NCBI GenBank assembly: GCA_012744475.1
Contig: JAAYBV010000065.1
Coordinates: forward strand, 1-46,186
Direction of reading: 5' to 3'
Source of the DNA: Phycisphaerae bacterium
GTDB taxonomy: Bacteria; Planctomycetota; Phycisphaerae; Sedimentisphaerales; Anaerobacaceae
Length of the DNA: 46,186 bases
The notes beneath the pieces were generated by a model that was not told the DNA's origin, did no database searches, and saw nothing but the letters and a program-made list of their open reading frames with translations. Numbering within the stretch: position 1 is the first letter of the stretch; the number at the start of each line of letters is the position of its first letter. Shown in pieces: positions 8,551 to 16,358 of the stretch. The translations under genes and the position numbers were made by a program.

Positions 8551-9062
8551 TCGAGGAACTCAAACCGGCGGAATACCGGATCGGGATCGGCACCGACATT
8601 CATCGTCTCGTGCCGGACCGGCGGCTGATGCTCGGGGGCGTCTACATCCCCTATCCGGCCGGACTGCTGGGTCACAGCGATGGCGACGTCGCGCTGCACG
8701 CGGTCATCGACGCTCTGCTCGGCGCAGCCGGCCTCGGGGACATCGGGACCCTGTTCCCCGATACCGACATCCAGTGGAAGGACGCCGACAGCAAGATGTT
8801 CCTGTACGCCGTCAAGGAGCAGCTCGAAAAGAAGGGCTGGGAGGTCGTCAACGTGGACCTGACGATCCACGCCGAGGCGCCGAAGCTCGGGCCGCTCAAG
8901 GGCCAGATCCGACGTTGCATCGCGGGCCTGCTGGGGATCGACTTCAGCTCGACCAACGTCAAAGCCAAGACCAACGAGGGTCTCGGTGAGATCGGCGCCG
9001 GCGAGGCCATGGCCGCCACCGCCATCGCCCTGCTCCGCAAGAAACCCCGCCGCACCCTGTGA
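8547..9062 (+). CDS. ispF: 2-C-methyl-D-erythritol 2,4-cyclodiphosphate synthase
   Basis: A 171-aa enzyme of the MEP isoprenoid pathway that cyclises CDP-methylerythritol phosphate. The signature is complete: GIGTDIHR with metal ligands Asp17 and His19, GHSDGDVALHAV with His51, and DIGTLFPDTD, followed by the C-terminal KAKTNEGLGEIGAGEAMAA. Starts at GTG overlapping the hisB stop by four bases, with GAAAGG at 8535-8540, so it is translationally coupled to histidine synthesis genes although metabolically unrelated. No ispD is present in the window. Confidence 0.95.
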   Translation: MIEELKPAEYRIGIGTDIHRLVPDRRLMLGGVYIPYPAGLLGHSDGDVALHAVIDALLGAAGLGDIGTLFPDTDIQWKDADSKMFLYAVKEQLEKKGWEVVNVDLTIHAEAPKLGPLKGQIRRCIAGLLGIDFSSTNVKAKTNEGLGEIGAGEAMAATAIALLRKKPRRTL

Positions 9063-9097
9063 CGACGGCCTTTGAAACACACCGCAGACCTCCGGCA

Positions 9098-9155
9098 GGA
9101 TGGGCATCCTGTGCTCATCCCGTTGACGCCGCATGGGTGGAAAACCTGCCCATCC
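9098..9155. other. inverted repeat upstream of the MNT-HEPN cassette
   Basis: GGATGGGCA (9098-9106) and TGCCCATCC (9147-9155) are perfect 9-base complements, 40 bases apart, in the ispF-cassette gap. No T-run follows, so it is not a standard terminator; it may be a fragment of a dispersed repeat or an mRNA fold after ispF. Confidence 0.35.
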
Positions 9156-9202
9156 CACAAGCTTCGCCCGGACACCCGAGCCGAATGGCGTCTGCACAAG
9201 AA

Positions 9203-9231
9203 TTGACCGGTCGTGACCACCGCGGTAGAAT
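9203..9231 (+). promoter_or_regulatory. promoter of the MNT-HEPN cassette
   Basis: TTGACC (9203-9208), exactly 17 bases, TAGAAT (9226-9231). This is one of the best sigma70-type matches in the window. The -10 box ends seven bases before the ATG at 9238, so the transcript would start at or next to that ATG. Confidence 0.6.
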
Positions 9232-9237
9232 ACGCTC

Positions 9238-9378
9238 ATGTCTGCCCGGATGGTGAAACTCTCTGATGTGCTGCGCAACCGGATCGGCGAAGCGCTGAAA
9301 CCGCTGCATCTTGAGATGGTCGTCCTCTTGGGCAGCTCGATAGCGGAGATAGCTCGCGAAGAGGTTCGTCTGCCATGA
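9238..9378 (+). CDS. 46-aa small protein leading the MNT-HEPN cassette (unrecognised)
   Basis: A short reading frame (MSARMVKLSDVLRN...) between the cassette promoter and the MNT gene. Its TGA overlaps the MNT start as ATGA, so translation of the two would be coupled. There is no Shine-Dalgarno sequence; the promoter geometry predicts a leaderless start. The C-terminal half contains a short hydrophobic piece with GSS, distantly reminiscent of a nucleotidyltransferase GS motif, so it could be the relic of a duplicated MNT N-terminus. Function unknown; it may serve only as a leader peptide. Confidence 0.45.
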   Translation: MSARMVKLSDVLRNRIGEALKPLHLEMVVLLGSSIAEIAREEVRLP

Positions 9379-9695
9379 TGGCTTCAGAGGACAGAAGGAT
9401 AGCCCTGGAGTTCAAACAGCGTCTCGGCACGCTGGTGCGGGTTCTCGAACTGCGCGCGTTCGGCTCCAGGGCGCGAGGGGATGCGGCCGCCGGGTCGAAC
9501 CTCGACATCTTCCTTGTGGTGGATCGAATCGACGCCGCCCTGCGTGAGAGGATCTCGGAAATCGCCTGGGCGGTTGGTTTCGAGAACGGTCTGGTCCTGT
9601 CCACCCTGGTCGTCACCTTGGAGCAACTGAAATATGGCCCGATAGGAGTCAGTCCGATCATCCGGCAGATCGAGAAGGAGGGCATCCGGCTGTGA
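9375..9695 (+). CDS. MNT-type nucleotidyltransferase (HEPN/MNT antitoxin)
   Basis: A 106-aa minimal nucleotidyltransferase, the usual antitoxin partner of HEPN proteins; described MNT antitoxins AMPylate the HEPN toxin. The GS motif is visible at residues 30-31 in AFGSRARGDAAAGSNLDIF. In the canonical GSx10DxD pattern the first Asp is here Asn42, while Asp44 is kept, so catalysis may be weakened or lost. Start ATG 9375 overlaps the preceding stop, and ATG 9378 is an immediate alternative. The stop overlaps the HEPN GTG by four bases, so the pair is tightly coupled. Confidence 0.8.
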   Translation: MMASEDRRIALEFKQRLGTLVRVLELRAFGSRARGDAAAGSNLDIFLVVDRIDAALRERISEIAWAVGFENGLVLSTLVVTLEQLKYGPIGVSPIIRQIEKEGIRL

Positions 9696-10105
9696 TCGAT
9701 GGGCGACTCAAGGAGCTGGTCGCGCTGCGGATGCAACAGGCGGAGGAAACACTTCGCGAGACCCAGGTCCTCCTCGCCGAGCGTGCGCCCCGAGGCGCCG
9801 TCAGCAGGGCCTACGACGCGATGTTTTATGCGGTTCTTGCCCTGCTCGCCACGAAAGGGCTCGGCTCCTCGAAGCACAGCGGAACGATTGCCCTGTTCGA
9901 CCGCGAATTCGTGAAACCGGGAGACCTTGCGAAGGAGCTATCCCGGTCGCTTCACATGGCATTCGAACGCCGACAGCAGGCGGATTACGGCGAACTGACC
10001 CGGCTCGACGAGATGATCGTGGTGCGCGGAATCGAAGAGGCCGAGACCTTTGTCCGGGACGTGGCAGCTTATATGGGAGCGAAGGGCTTCCTGGTCGTGG
10101 AATAG
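9692..10105 (+). CDS. HEPN domain protein (candidate toxin of MNT-HEPN pair, UPF0332-like)
   Basis: A 137-aa all-helical HEPN protein. The family hallmark segment SRAYDAMFYAVLALLATKG is followed by KHSGTIALFDREFVK and RRQQADY. The RNase motif of HEPN toxins (R-x4-6-H) appears as Arg39 followed by Tyr46 in the His position; the UPF0332-type group often has an aromatic residue there, so ribonuclease activity cannot be assumed. Starts at GTG overlapping the MNT stop (GTGA). Together with the MNT gene it forms a two-gene toxin-antitoxin module of the type common in free-living bacteria and archaea. Whether it is toxic is inference. Confidence 0.8.
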   Translation: MIDGRLKELVALRMQQAEETLRETQVLLAERAPRGAVSRAYDAMFYAVLALLATKGLGSSKHSGTIALFDREFVKPGDLAKELSRSLHMAFERRQQADYGELTRLDEMIVVRGIEEAETFVRDVAAYMGAKGFLVVE

Positions 10106-10132
10106 AAGACTGAATTCACAATAAAGGATGAC

Positions 10133-11611
10133 ATGGCTCTACAACTACATAATAGTCTGACGAGGCGGAAAGAGGAGTTTACGCCGCTGGAGAAGGGTCG
10201 GGTGGGGATCTACGTCTGCGGGCCGACGGTGTACGGGCACGCGCATCTGGGCCACGCCAAAAGCTATGTCGGCTTCGACGTGCTCGTGCGGTATCTCCGC
10301 TACCTCGGCTACCATGTCACATACGTGCAGAATATTACGGACGTGGGCCATCTGACCGACGATGCGGACGCGGGCGAGGACAAGATCGCCAAAGCGGCGG
10401 CCAGAGAGCGAAAGCACCCGATGGCCGTGGCCGAGTTCTACACGCGCAGCTTCTTCGAGGACATGGACCAGCTCAACTGCGTGCGGCCCGACATCAGCCC
10501 GCGCGCCAGCGGCCACGTCATCGAGCAGATCGAGCTGGTCCGCACGCTGCTGGACAAGGGCCACGCGTACGAGGTCAACGGCTCGGTCTACTTCGACGTC
10601 GCCACCTTCAAGGAGTACGGCAAGCTCTCCGGGCGCAACACTGAGGAGATGGTGGCCGGGGCCCGCGTCGAGCCCTCGCCCGACAAGCGGAACCCCGTCG
10701 ACTTCGCCCTGTGGAAAAAGGCCGAGCCCAACCACATCATGCAGTGGCCCAGCCCCTGGGGGATGGGCTATCCCGGCTGGCACCTCGAATGCTCGGTGAT
10801 GGCGATGAAGTACCTCGGCAAGACCATCGACATCCACGGCGGCGGCCTGGAGAACCAGTTCCCCCACCACGAGTGCGAGATCGCCCAGTCCGAGGCCGCC
10901 AACAATGCGCCCTTTGTGCGCTTCTGGCTCCACAACAACATGGTCACGGTGGACGGCCAGAAGATGGGCAAGAGCCTGAACAACTTCATCACGCTCAAAC
11001 AGGCCTTCACCGGCTCGCACGAGCGGCTGACCCGCTACTACGAGCCGCTGGCGATTCGGCAACTGGTGCTCAACAGCCACTATCGCAGTCCGCTGGACTT
11101 CTCCGACGCGGCGCTGTACGCCGCCAACAGCGGGTACCAGAGAATCGCCGAGACCGTCAAGGACCTGCGGAAGCGACTGAAGGCCGCGCCCGAAGGCCCG
11201 ATGGACGAGGACGTCGCCGGCCAGCTTGAGGCGCTCAAGACGCGATTCGAAGAGGCCATGAACGACGACCTCAACACGTCGGTGGCCCTGTCGGTCCTGT
11301 TCGATCTGGTCCGAGTGACGAACACACTGGCCGCTGCCGGGTCTGCGACGGGTTCAACGCTCGGCGCGGTAGACGATCTGTTCACCCGCCTCGGAGGCGA
11401 TGTTCTGGGCGTCGTCAAGAGTGAATACGCCGAGACCGCCGGCGGCAACGACGAGGCCGTCGGCAAGCTGGTCGCGATCCTGATCGACCAACGGGCCGCC
11501 GCTCGCAAGAACAAGGACTTTACCACCGCCGACGCCGTTCGCAAGCGGCTCGACGAGGCGGGCATCGTGCTCGAAGACACGCCGCAAGGCACGCAGTGGA
11601 GATGGAAATGA
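10133..11611 (+). CDS. cysS: cysteinyl-tRNA synthetase
   Basis: A 492-aa class I aminoacyl-tRNA synthetase that charges tRNA-Cys. The N-terminal catalytic core has the zinc ligand Cys29 in [16 protein letters not shown], where HLGH is the HIGH motif, a second zinc cysteine in [15 protein letters not shown], the [15 protein letters not shown] segment and KMGKS (277-281) as the KMSKS loop. The C-terminal DALR-type region (about 350-460) and the tail are of normal length. AAAGGA lies upstream of ATG 10133. The stop overlaps the ruvC start, so cysS heads a cysS-ruvC-ruvA unit. Confidence 0.96.
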   Translation: MALQLHNSLTRRKEEFTPLEKGRVGIYVCGPTVYGHAHLGHAKSYVGFDVLVRYLRYLGYHVTYVQNITDVGHLTDDADAGEDKIAKAAARERKHPMAVAEFYTRSFFEDMDQLNCVRPDISPRASGHVIEQIELVRTLLDKGHAYEVNGSVYFDVATFKEYGKLSGRNTEEMVAGARVEPSPDKRNPVDFALWKKAEPNHIMQWPSPWGMGYPGWHLECSVMAMKYLGKTIDIHGGGLENQFPHHECEIAQSEAANNAPFVRFWLHNNMVTVDGQKMGKSLNNFITLKQAFTGSHERLTRYYEPLAIRQLVLNSHYRSPLDFSDAALYAANSGYQRIAETVKDLRKRLKAAPEGPMDEDVAGQLEALKTRFEEAMNDDLNTSVALSVLFDLVRVTNTLAAAGSATGSTLGAVDDLFTRLGGDVLGVVKSEYAETAGGNDEAVGKLVAILIDQRAAARKNKDFTTADAVRKRLDEAGIVLEDTPQGTQWRWK

Positions 11612-12093
11612 GGATCCTCGGGATTGATCCCGGCTTGCAGGTCTGCGGCTACGCCTGCATTGACACGGACGGCGGCCGGGACACCATCGTCGAGGCGGGC
11701 GTTCTTCGCACCGACGGCGAGCTTCCCATCGAACGCCGGCTGAATCAGATCGCCGAGGACGTCGAGACGCTCCTGGAGCGGTTCCGGCCCGAGGTGGTCG
11801 CCGTCGAGCAGTTGTACGCTCACTACGCCCACCCGCGCACCGCGATCCTGATGGGCCACGCGCGAGGCGTGATCCTCCAGAAGAGCGCCGCCGCCGGCAT
11901 CGAGGTCCAGAGCTTCAGCGCCACGCGGATCAAGAAATCACTGACGGGAAACGGGCGGGCCTCCAAAGAGCAGATGCAGCGGACGATTCAGACCGTCATG
12001 GCGCTGCCCGAGCTGCCCGCGCCGGCCGACGTGGCCGACGCGATGGCGATTGCATTGTGCTGCGGCAACGCGCTGGCGCGGGAGAGGAGATAG
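11608..12093 (+). CDS. ruvC: crossover junction endodeoxyribonuclease RuvC
   Basis: A 161-aa Holliday junction resolvase. It starts [16 protein letters not shown] with the first catalytic Asp in GIDPG, has VAVEQLYAHYAHPRTAILMGHARGV with the second acid (Glu in VEQ), the KKSLTGNGRASKEQMQ segment, and ADVADAMAIALCC carrying the last two acids. ATG 11608 overlaps the cysS stop (ATGA) and sits six bases after GGAG; in-frame ATGs at 11596 and 11602 are less likely. Works with RuvA and RuvB, encoded nearby. Confidence 0.95.
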   Translation: MRILGIDPGLQVCGYACIDTDGGRDTIVEAGVLRTDGELPIERRLNQIAEDVETLLERFRPEVVAVEQLYAHYAHPRTAILMGHARGVILQKSAAAGIEVQSFSATRIKKSLTGNGRASKEQMQRTIQTVMALPELPAPADVADAMAIALCCGNALARERR

Positions 12094-12124
12094 GACCAAC
12101 AGGACCTAAGGGACTCATGCGAAT

Positions 12125-12751
12125 ATGATCGCCAGGATTGAAGGGAAACTGCTGAAGGTGGACACCGAGACGGCGCTGGTGCAGGTCGGGCCGGTCGCCT
12201 ACGAGGTCATGCTGCCGGGCTACTGCATCGGTATCCTGTCAGAGCAGATCGGCGCCGACGTCGCTCTGTGCACGATGGAATACTACGAAGGCACGCTGGG
12301 CGGCGGCAATTTGATCCCGCGCATGATCGGGTTCCTCAGCTCGGCCGAGCGAGATTTCTTCACCGAGTTCACCAGCGTCAAAGGCATGGGGATCAAGAAG
12401 GGGCTTCGCGCCCTGAGCATGCCCATCGGTCACATCGCCGACGCCATCGAAAACGGCGACGAGAGGATGCTGACCGCCCTGCCGGGAATCGGCAAACGCA
12501 TGGCCCAGTTGATCGTCGCCGAGCTGAAAGGTAAGCTGCTCTCGTTCGCCGAAGGCGCTGAGCCGGCCAGGGCCCAGCCCAAATTCAGGGCCTTCCAGAG
12601 CGAAGCGCTGGAGATCCTCGTCGCCTGGGGCGAGAGGCGCAACGAGGCAATGGAGCTGATCGAGCTGGCCTGCCAGCGCCACCCCGACATCACCACCGCC
12701 GAAGCGCTCGTCCCCCTCGTCTACCGCCTCAAACAAGGCATCGAAGTCTGA
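12125..12751 (+). CDS. ruvA: Holliday junction DNA helicase subunit RuvA
   Basis: A 208-aa junction-binding subunit of the RuvAB branch-migration motor. The N-terminal OB-fold (MIARIEGKLLKV, VGPVAYEVMLPG) is followed by two helix-hairpin-helix elements (FTSVKGMGIKKGLRAL and LTALPGIGKRMAQLIVAELKGKL) that contact DNA backbones, and a C-terminal helical domain (about 150-208) that binds RuvB. Slightly extended in the OB-fold region (YYEGTLGGGNLIPRMIGF) compared with enterobacterial RuvA. Follows ruvC after 31 bases. The motor gene ruvB is 3.6 kb away rather than adjacent. Confidence 0.93.
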   Translation: MIARIEGKLLKVDTETALVQVGPVAYEVMLPGYCIGILSEQIGADVALCTMEYYEGTLGGGNLIPRMIGFLSSAERDFFTEFTSVKGMGIKKGLRALSMPIGHIADAIENGDERMLTALPGIGKRMAQLIVAELKGKLLSFAEGAEPARAQPKFRAFQSEALEILVAWGERRNEAMELIELACQRHPDITTAEALVPLVYRLKQGIEV

Positions 12752-12772
12752 CGTGCCGCGTCAAACCATCCC

Positions 12773-12794
12773 CATCCCGATTGACATCGGGATG
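12773..12794. repeat. REP-like palindrome downstream of ruvA
   Basis: CATCCCGAT (12773-12781), loop TGAC, ATCGGGATG (12786-12794): a perfect 9-base stem just after the ruvA stop and before the convergent gene. It closely matches the palindrome at 7869-7886. No T-run follows on either strand, so it is not a classical terminator, but it could act as a bidirectional stem-loop between convergent genes. Confidence 0.6.
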
Positions 12795-12830
12795 AGGCTG
12801 CCACCCGCCACGCGGGCCATCGCCCGGCAA

Positions 12831-13799
12831 TCAGTAGATCGTCTCCTCGACGAAGTTGCCGGTCTCGATAAAGAACAGGCCAAGGTCCCTGACCACACCC
12901 GATTGGGGGGTCCATCGATCCACAATATGGTACCTCCCATCCTTGACGGCCTCGACAATCCACCGGGAACCGTCCCGACCGAAACTGGTGTCCTGTGAAG
13001 AAAGCTCCCAGAATCCAGACGACTCTAACAAGGCCTTGAGTTGAGTCTTCTGTTGAGGTGAGAACGGGGCGGATCGGTTGAGGATGAGCCTGCCGGGTTC
13101 ATATCCCCCGGCGCCAGCGCACATCTTGCACACGATCATGTCTCCATCTTGCCTGCAGACGACGCGCACGGCGACCGGATGATGAAACGTGCGAAGCCAG
13201 AGGAACCGATAGACCTCCGTTCCACGCTCCGTCCGCATCGCATAGAGCGACGGCTCCTGGAGAGCTGTCAGGTGTTTCGAATACCAGTCGATCCTAAATG
13301 ATCCCAGTGCCGCAGGCGGGAAGTACTGAGCGGCCAGCTCCAAGTCGCCATCCTTGAAATGCAGCGGGACCTTGGGGGCCGCCGCTTCCAACTGCGGGGA
13401 CTCGGTCGTGTTGAGGGTCAACGTACCTGAGAACCACTCCGCCTTGACCTTTCCATCCCTGTAGCTCTGGGGGAAGATCGTCTTGAGGTCCGCTCTGGCG
13501 TTTCCCTGCCAGGCATCCAGGCCTCGCAGGTAGAGAGCTTGATCAGAGACTTCCCATATGGCCACATATCCCCTCTGGAGGCTTGTAATGCCGCCTCCCC
13601 CTCGCGCTGGCGACAACTTGGGCCTTGTCGCAGGATCCTTCCAGAGCAACTCCAATGGGAGCCTTTCGGCGGGACTGCTGCTTTCCGGAAGTACATACAC
13701 GATCCCATCCATGATGACGATGTCTGGCCGCTGCGGCACAGCAAGAACCGGCGTGACGACGAAGAAGAACACAACGACGGGTGCGGCAAAGCTTCTCAT
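12831..13799 (-). CDS. secreted protein of unknown function
   Basis: A 322-aa protein that I do not recognise. It opens with a signal peptide (MRSFAAPVVVFFFVVTPVLA, likely cut before VPQ). The mature part is a mixed protein without transmembrane segments; a CKMCAGAGGYEPG segment near residue 220 has two close cysteines. The C-terminal third (ILNRSAPFSPQQKTQLKALLESSGFWEL) resembles a helix-strand module seen in small lipoproteins and periplasmic proteins. GGGAGG precedes the ATG with proper spacing, and a promoter candidate lies at 13880-13908. It is convergent with ruvA and may be lineage-specific. Confidence 0.75.
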   Translation of the reverse strand: MRSFAAPVVVFFFVVTPVLAVPQRPDIVIMDGIVYVLPESSSPAERLPLELLWKDPATRPKLSPARGGGGITSLQRGYVAIWEVSDQALYLRGLDAWQGNARADLKTIFPQSYRDGKVKAEWFSGTLTLNTTESPQLEAAAPKVPLHFKDGDLELAAQYFPPAALGSFRIDWYSKHLTALQEPSLYAMRTERGTEVYRFLWLRTFHHPVAVRVVCRQDGDMIVCKMCAGAGGYEPGRLILNRSAPFSPQQKTQLKALLESSGFWELSSQDTSFGRDGSRWIVEAVKDGRYHIVDRWTPQSGVVRDLGLFFIETGNFVEETIY

Positions 13800-13879
13800 G
13801 GTCAGACCTCCCGATGCTCGCGAAAAAGGGTCGGGCGGAAAGAAACGTCAGTATTTCCGCTCCGTCTCGATACAGTCTT

Positions 13880-13908
13880 ATTATAGCAGGAAGCGGCATC
13901 CTCGACAA
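13880..13908 (-). promoter_or_regulatory. promoter of the 12831-13799 gene
   Basis: On the minus strand: TTGTCG (13908-13903), 17 bases, perfect TATAAT (13885-13880). Transcription would begin near 13873 and leave a leader of about 75 bases before the ATG. Confidence 0.55.
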
Positions 13909-13954
13909 GTCTGTGCCGAGAGTCGCGGATTCGAAGCCCTGCGTGGCATTGGAC

Positions 13955-14014
13955 GGTTTCGGGTTTTGGTTTTTCGTGTTTGTTTCGCGTTTCGACATTC
14001 GGATTTCGGATTTG
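13955..14014. repeat. dispersed T/G-rich intergenic repeat, copy 1
   Basis: A tract rich in TTTCG/GGTTT words that includes CATTCGGATTTCGGATTTGG (13995-14014 region). The same vocabulary (CATTCGG, GTTTGTTTCG, TTCGGATT) recurs at 41937-42000. Composition differs sharply from neighbouring genes. It is not coding in any convincing frame. Confidence 0.5.
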
Positions 14015-14045
14015 GCAGCGCGGCATGCCGCCGCGGGTGCGGGTC

Positions 14046-14075
14046 TTGACCGATCCGCGCGAGGCGGGATATCAT
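14046..14075 (+). promoter_or_regulatory. promoter of the 14138-16279 gene
   Basis: TTGACC (14046-14051), 18 bases, TATCAT (14070-14075). The transcript would start near 14082, giving a leader of about 56 bases that includes AGGAGG. Confidence 0.55.
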
Positions 14076-14137
14076 GCGAATCGCGATGCGACCGCGAAAC
14101 ACGGGCGCTGCGATCTTTGAGGTCATAGGAGGATTCC

Positions 14138-16279
14138 ATGAGAACCGCGCGATTTGCCACCGTTGTGATTGCTCTGTTGGCTTCGGCCGCGCCGGCGGCA
14201 GACTACTTCCCCCTGCAAGAGGGCAATCAGTGGTCCTACTCCATGTCCACGGGCATGACGATGACCGTCACCGTCGTCGGATACGCCCAGGTCGGCGCGG
14301 CCCGCTGCGCGGTGGTCGAGACGCGCATGGGCTGGCAGACCCAGCGAGAGTACCTGGCGGCCGACGCGGAGGGTGTCAAGGCGTACATGGCCGAAGCGCA
14401 GGGACAGCAGATGCGTTACGATCCGCCCGTCCTGCGGATCAAGCTGCCGATCCAGGAGGGCCAGACCTGGACGTCCACGACGACCCAGCCCGGCATGTCG
14501 ATCACGACGACGAACCGCTGGCTGGGCCCCGAGCGAGTCCAGACGCCCGCCGGAACGTTCGACTGCATCCGCGTGCAGTCGAGCGTCACGGTGCCCGGCC
14601 AAGGGTCCATGGTATCGGTCATCTATTACGCCGATGGAATCGGGGCGGTGCGCCAGACCATGCAGATAGCCGGCCAGGAAATGACCGCCCTGCTGACCTC
14701 GACCAACGTGCGGCCCGCCCCGGCCCCCACGCCGGCGGCGGCCACCCAGATGACTGGACAAGGCCAGCCGCCCGCGGAAACCGGACCGGCCATGGAACGG
14801 TATCAATCGCCCGACGGCAAGGTGCTGCTCTACAAGCCCGCCGACTGGACAGTGAGCCAGGAACCTATGGGAGAGGGTGCGTTCGCCTTGTCGGTTACGG
14901 AGCCGCAGGAGAAGGCGGCGGTGATGTTCATGACCTTCCCCACCGGCGAGGAGATCAAGGACTCCGTCGCGCTGGCCGCCAAATGCCTGACGGCCATGAC
15001 ACAGGAGATTCCCACGCTCAAAACGACCAGCATCACCTCATCGCCGGAACGGGAACGCACCATCGCACAGATCACCCTGACCGACGAAGGCGAGAAAGGC
15101 ATCGGACGCGGCTACTTCTTCCGCACGCAGAGCACCGGAACCGTGTACATTCTCCTGGCCCGCGAGAACGTATGGAACGAGGTTCGCCCGACGCTGACCA
15201 CGGTCGCGGCCAACCTCGCCTATGCGCCGCAGGGTGTAACTGCCGTTCTGGAGCAAGGCAGGCAACTGGCCGAACAGACGCCGGCGCCTCAAAGCGGCCC
15301 AGCGCTTTCGCCGGCGGCGATGATCCAGCAGGCTTCGCGAAGGCCGGGCCGGCAGGTGCCGTTGCATCCGGCGGCCCTGCCCGATCAGTCGATGACACTG
15401 CAAATCCCGCAGGGCTGGAGCCTTCAGGGACAGAAGCTCCAGTTCACGACCTTCGACAACCAGCAGACCAAGCAGCGCGGCGTCGGATCGGGCAGTCACA
15501 CGATCATCCCCACCGAATTCGCCGCGCCCGGCGCGATCAACGCGCCGTATCAGCCGCCGCTACAGGCACTGGGTCTGGTCCTCCAACTCGGCCAGGTCGG
15601 GACGGACCTGCAACTGCTGGGCGAGTGCCCGACGGAGCAGGCGATCCCGGAGGCCGCCGACTCGATCCGCCAGTTCCAGGCGCAGGGGATGCAGGTCGAT
15701 GCGCGCCTCCTGCACGTGCGATTCCGCAGTGTCGCGACCGGCGCGACGCTTCGCGGGTTGTTTGCCGTCCAGTGCATCGCCATGCCGATGAGCCCGGTCT
15801 GGCAGGTGCTGGCCGACGGCAGTTGGGCCCCCGACAACGAATACGACGAGTGGCTGCCCCTGTACCTGCGAATCAGCAAGTCGACTCAGGTCAACCAGCA
15901 GTGGTTCGCCGGAGAGATGCAGAACCGTTACGCCCGGCAGCAGCAGCTCAATCGCAACCTGCAAAACTCCATCGCGGAGAGGAATCAGGCGTTCGACGAC
16001 TACATGGACAGCCTGCGTGACGCGGACCGCAGCCGGGACTACATCAGCTTTTTGTGGAGCCAGACCACGCTCGAGCAGGGAACCTGGGTCGCGGAAAACG
16101 AAGGCGCTCGCGTCTACCGGACGGATTCCTGGGGAATCGTGGGGCCTGAGGGACGGATCGACCATCCGGCGTTCAACACGACCCATTTCACGGGCGAGAA
16201 TCCGTGGGACGGAACCCGGTTGGAGAAGGTCGACACCCGCGCCGAATACGAGCGGTACATCGCAAATCCCCAACCTTAG
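14138..16279 (+). CDS. large secreted protein of unknown function
   Basis: A 713-aa exported protein that I do not recognise as a named family. The signal peptide is MRTARFATVVIALLASAAPA. Residues 22-190 begin YFPLQEGNQWSYSM and look like the beta-rich periplasmic domain found in many proteins starting with this PLxxGNxW phrase. Residues about 218-365 (YQSPDGKVLLYKPADW, through YILLARENVW) resemble a PsbP/DcrB-like alpha-beta domain. Residues about 407-713 form a third region (MTLQIPQGWSLQG, FRSVATGATLRGLFAVQC, then a Gln/Asn/Arg-rich helical stretch near 590-620) and a C-terminus rich in Trp and Tyr. No anchor or sorting signal is visible. Strong AGGAGG ribosome site. Located between ruvA and ruvB. 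Confidence 0.75.
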   Translation: MRTARFATVVIALLASAAPAADYFPLQEGNQWSYSMSTGMTMTVTVVGYAQVGAARCAVVETRMGWQTQREYLAADAEGVKAYMAEAQGQQMRYDPPVLRIKLPIQEGQTWTSTTTQPGMSITTTNRWLGPERVQTPAGTFDCIRVQSSVTVPGQGSMVSVIYYADGIGAVRQTMQIAGQEMTALLTSTNVRPAPAPTPAAATQMTGQGQPPAETGPAMERYQSPDGKVLLYKPADWTVSQEPMGEGAFALSVTEPQEKAAVMFMTFPTGEEIKDSVALAAKCLTAMTQEIPTLKTTSITSSPERERTIAQITLTDEGEKGIGRGYFFRTQSTGTVYILLARENVWNEVRPTLTTVAANLAYAPQGVTAVLEQGRQLAEQTPAPQSGPALSPAAMIQQASRRPGRQVPLHPAALPDQSMTLQIPQGWSLQGQKLQFTTFDNQQTKQRGVGSGSHTIIPTEFAAPGAINAPYQPPLQALGLVLQLGQVGTDLQLLGECPTEQAIPEAADSIRQFQAQGMQVDARLLHVRFRSVATGATLRGLFAVQCIAMPMSPVWQVLADGSWAPDNEYDEWLPLYLRISKSTQVNQQWFAGEMQNRYARQQQLNRNLQNSIAERNQAFDDYMDSLRDADRSRDYISFLWSQTTLEQGTWVAENEGARVYRTDSWGIVGPEGRIDHPAFNTTHFTGENPWDGTRLEKVDTRAEYERYIANPQP

Positions 16280-16301
16280 GGGCGCATGATGATTCGCCCC
16301 T
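16278..16301 (+). terminator. stem-loop at the end of the 14138-16279 gene
   Basis: AGGGGCG (16278-16284) and CGCCCCT (16295-16301) form a 7-base stem with a 10-base loop that begins inside the stop codon. No T-run follows, so efficiency as an intrinsic terminator is doubtful. Confidence 0.3.
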
Positions 16302-16324
16302 GTGTGGAAAGGCCCGATGCAGGC

Positions 16325-16352
16325 TTGAACTTTGCCGCCGGATGGGTATGCT
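16325..16352 (+). promoter_or_regulatory. candidate promoter of ruvB
   Basis: TTGAAC (16325-16330), 16 bases, TATGCT (16347-16352). The -10 box ends seven bases before the ruvB ATG, which would give a leaderless transcript; no Shine-Dalgarno sequence is visible before that ATG. Confidence 0.4.
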
Positions 16353-16358
16353 CTGGCT

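Larger units (their letters stand above)
13800..14137. other. non-coding divergent region between two secreted-protein genes
   Basis: 338 bases without a supported gene. It holds a minus-strand promoter candidate (13880-13908), a T/G-rich dispersed repeat (13955-14014), a plus-strand promoter candidate (14046-14075) and the ribosome site AGGAGG (14127-14132) of the next gene. Confidence 0.7.

Noticed and set aside
14074-16020. A 648-codon plus-strand frame overlapping the 713-aa secreted protein
   Set aside because: The +1-shifted frame is Arg/Gly/Asp-rich and lacks a ribosome site; the other frame has AGGAGG, a signal peptide and balanced composition.
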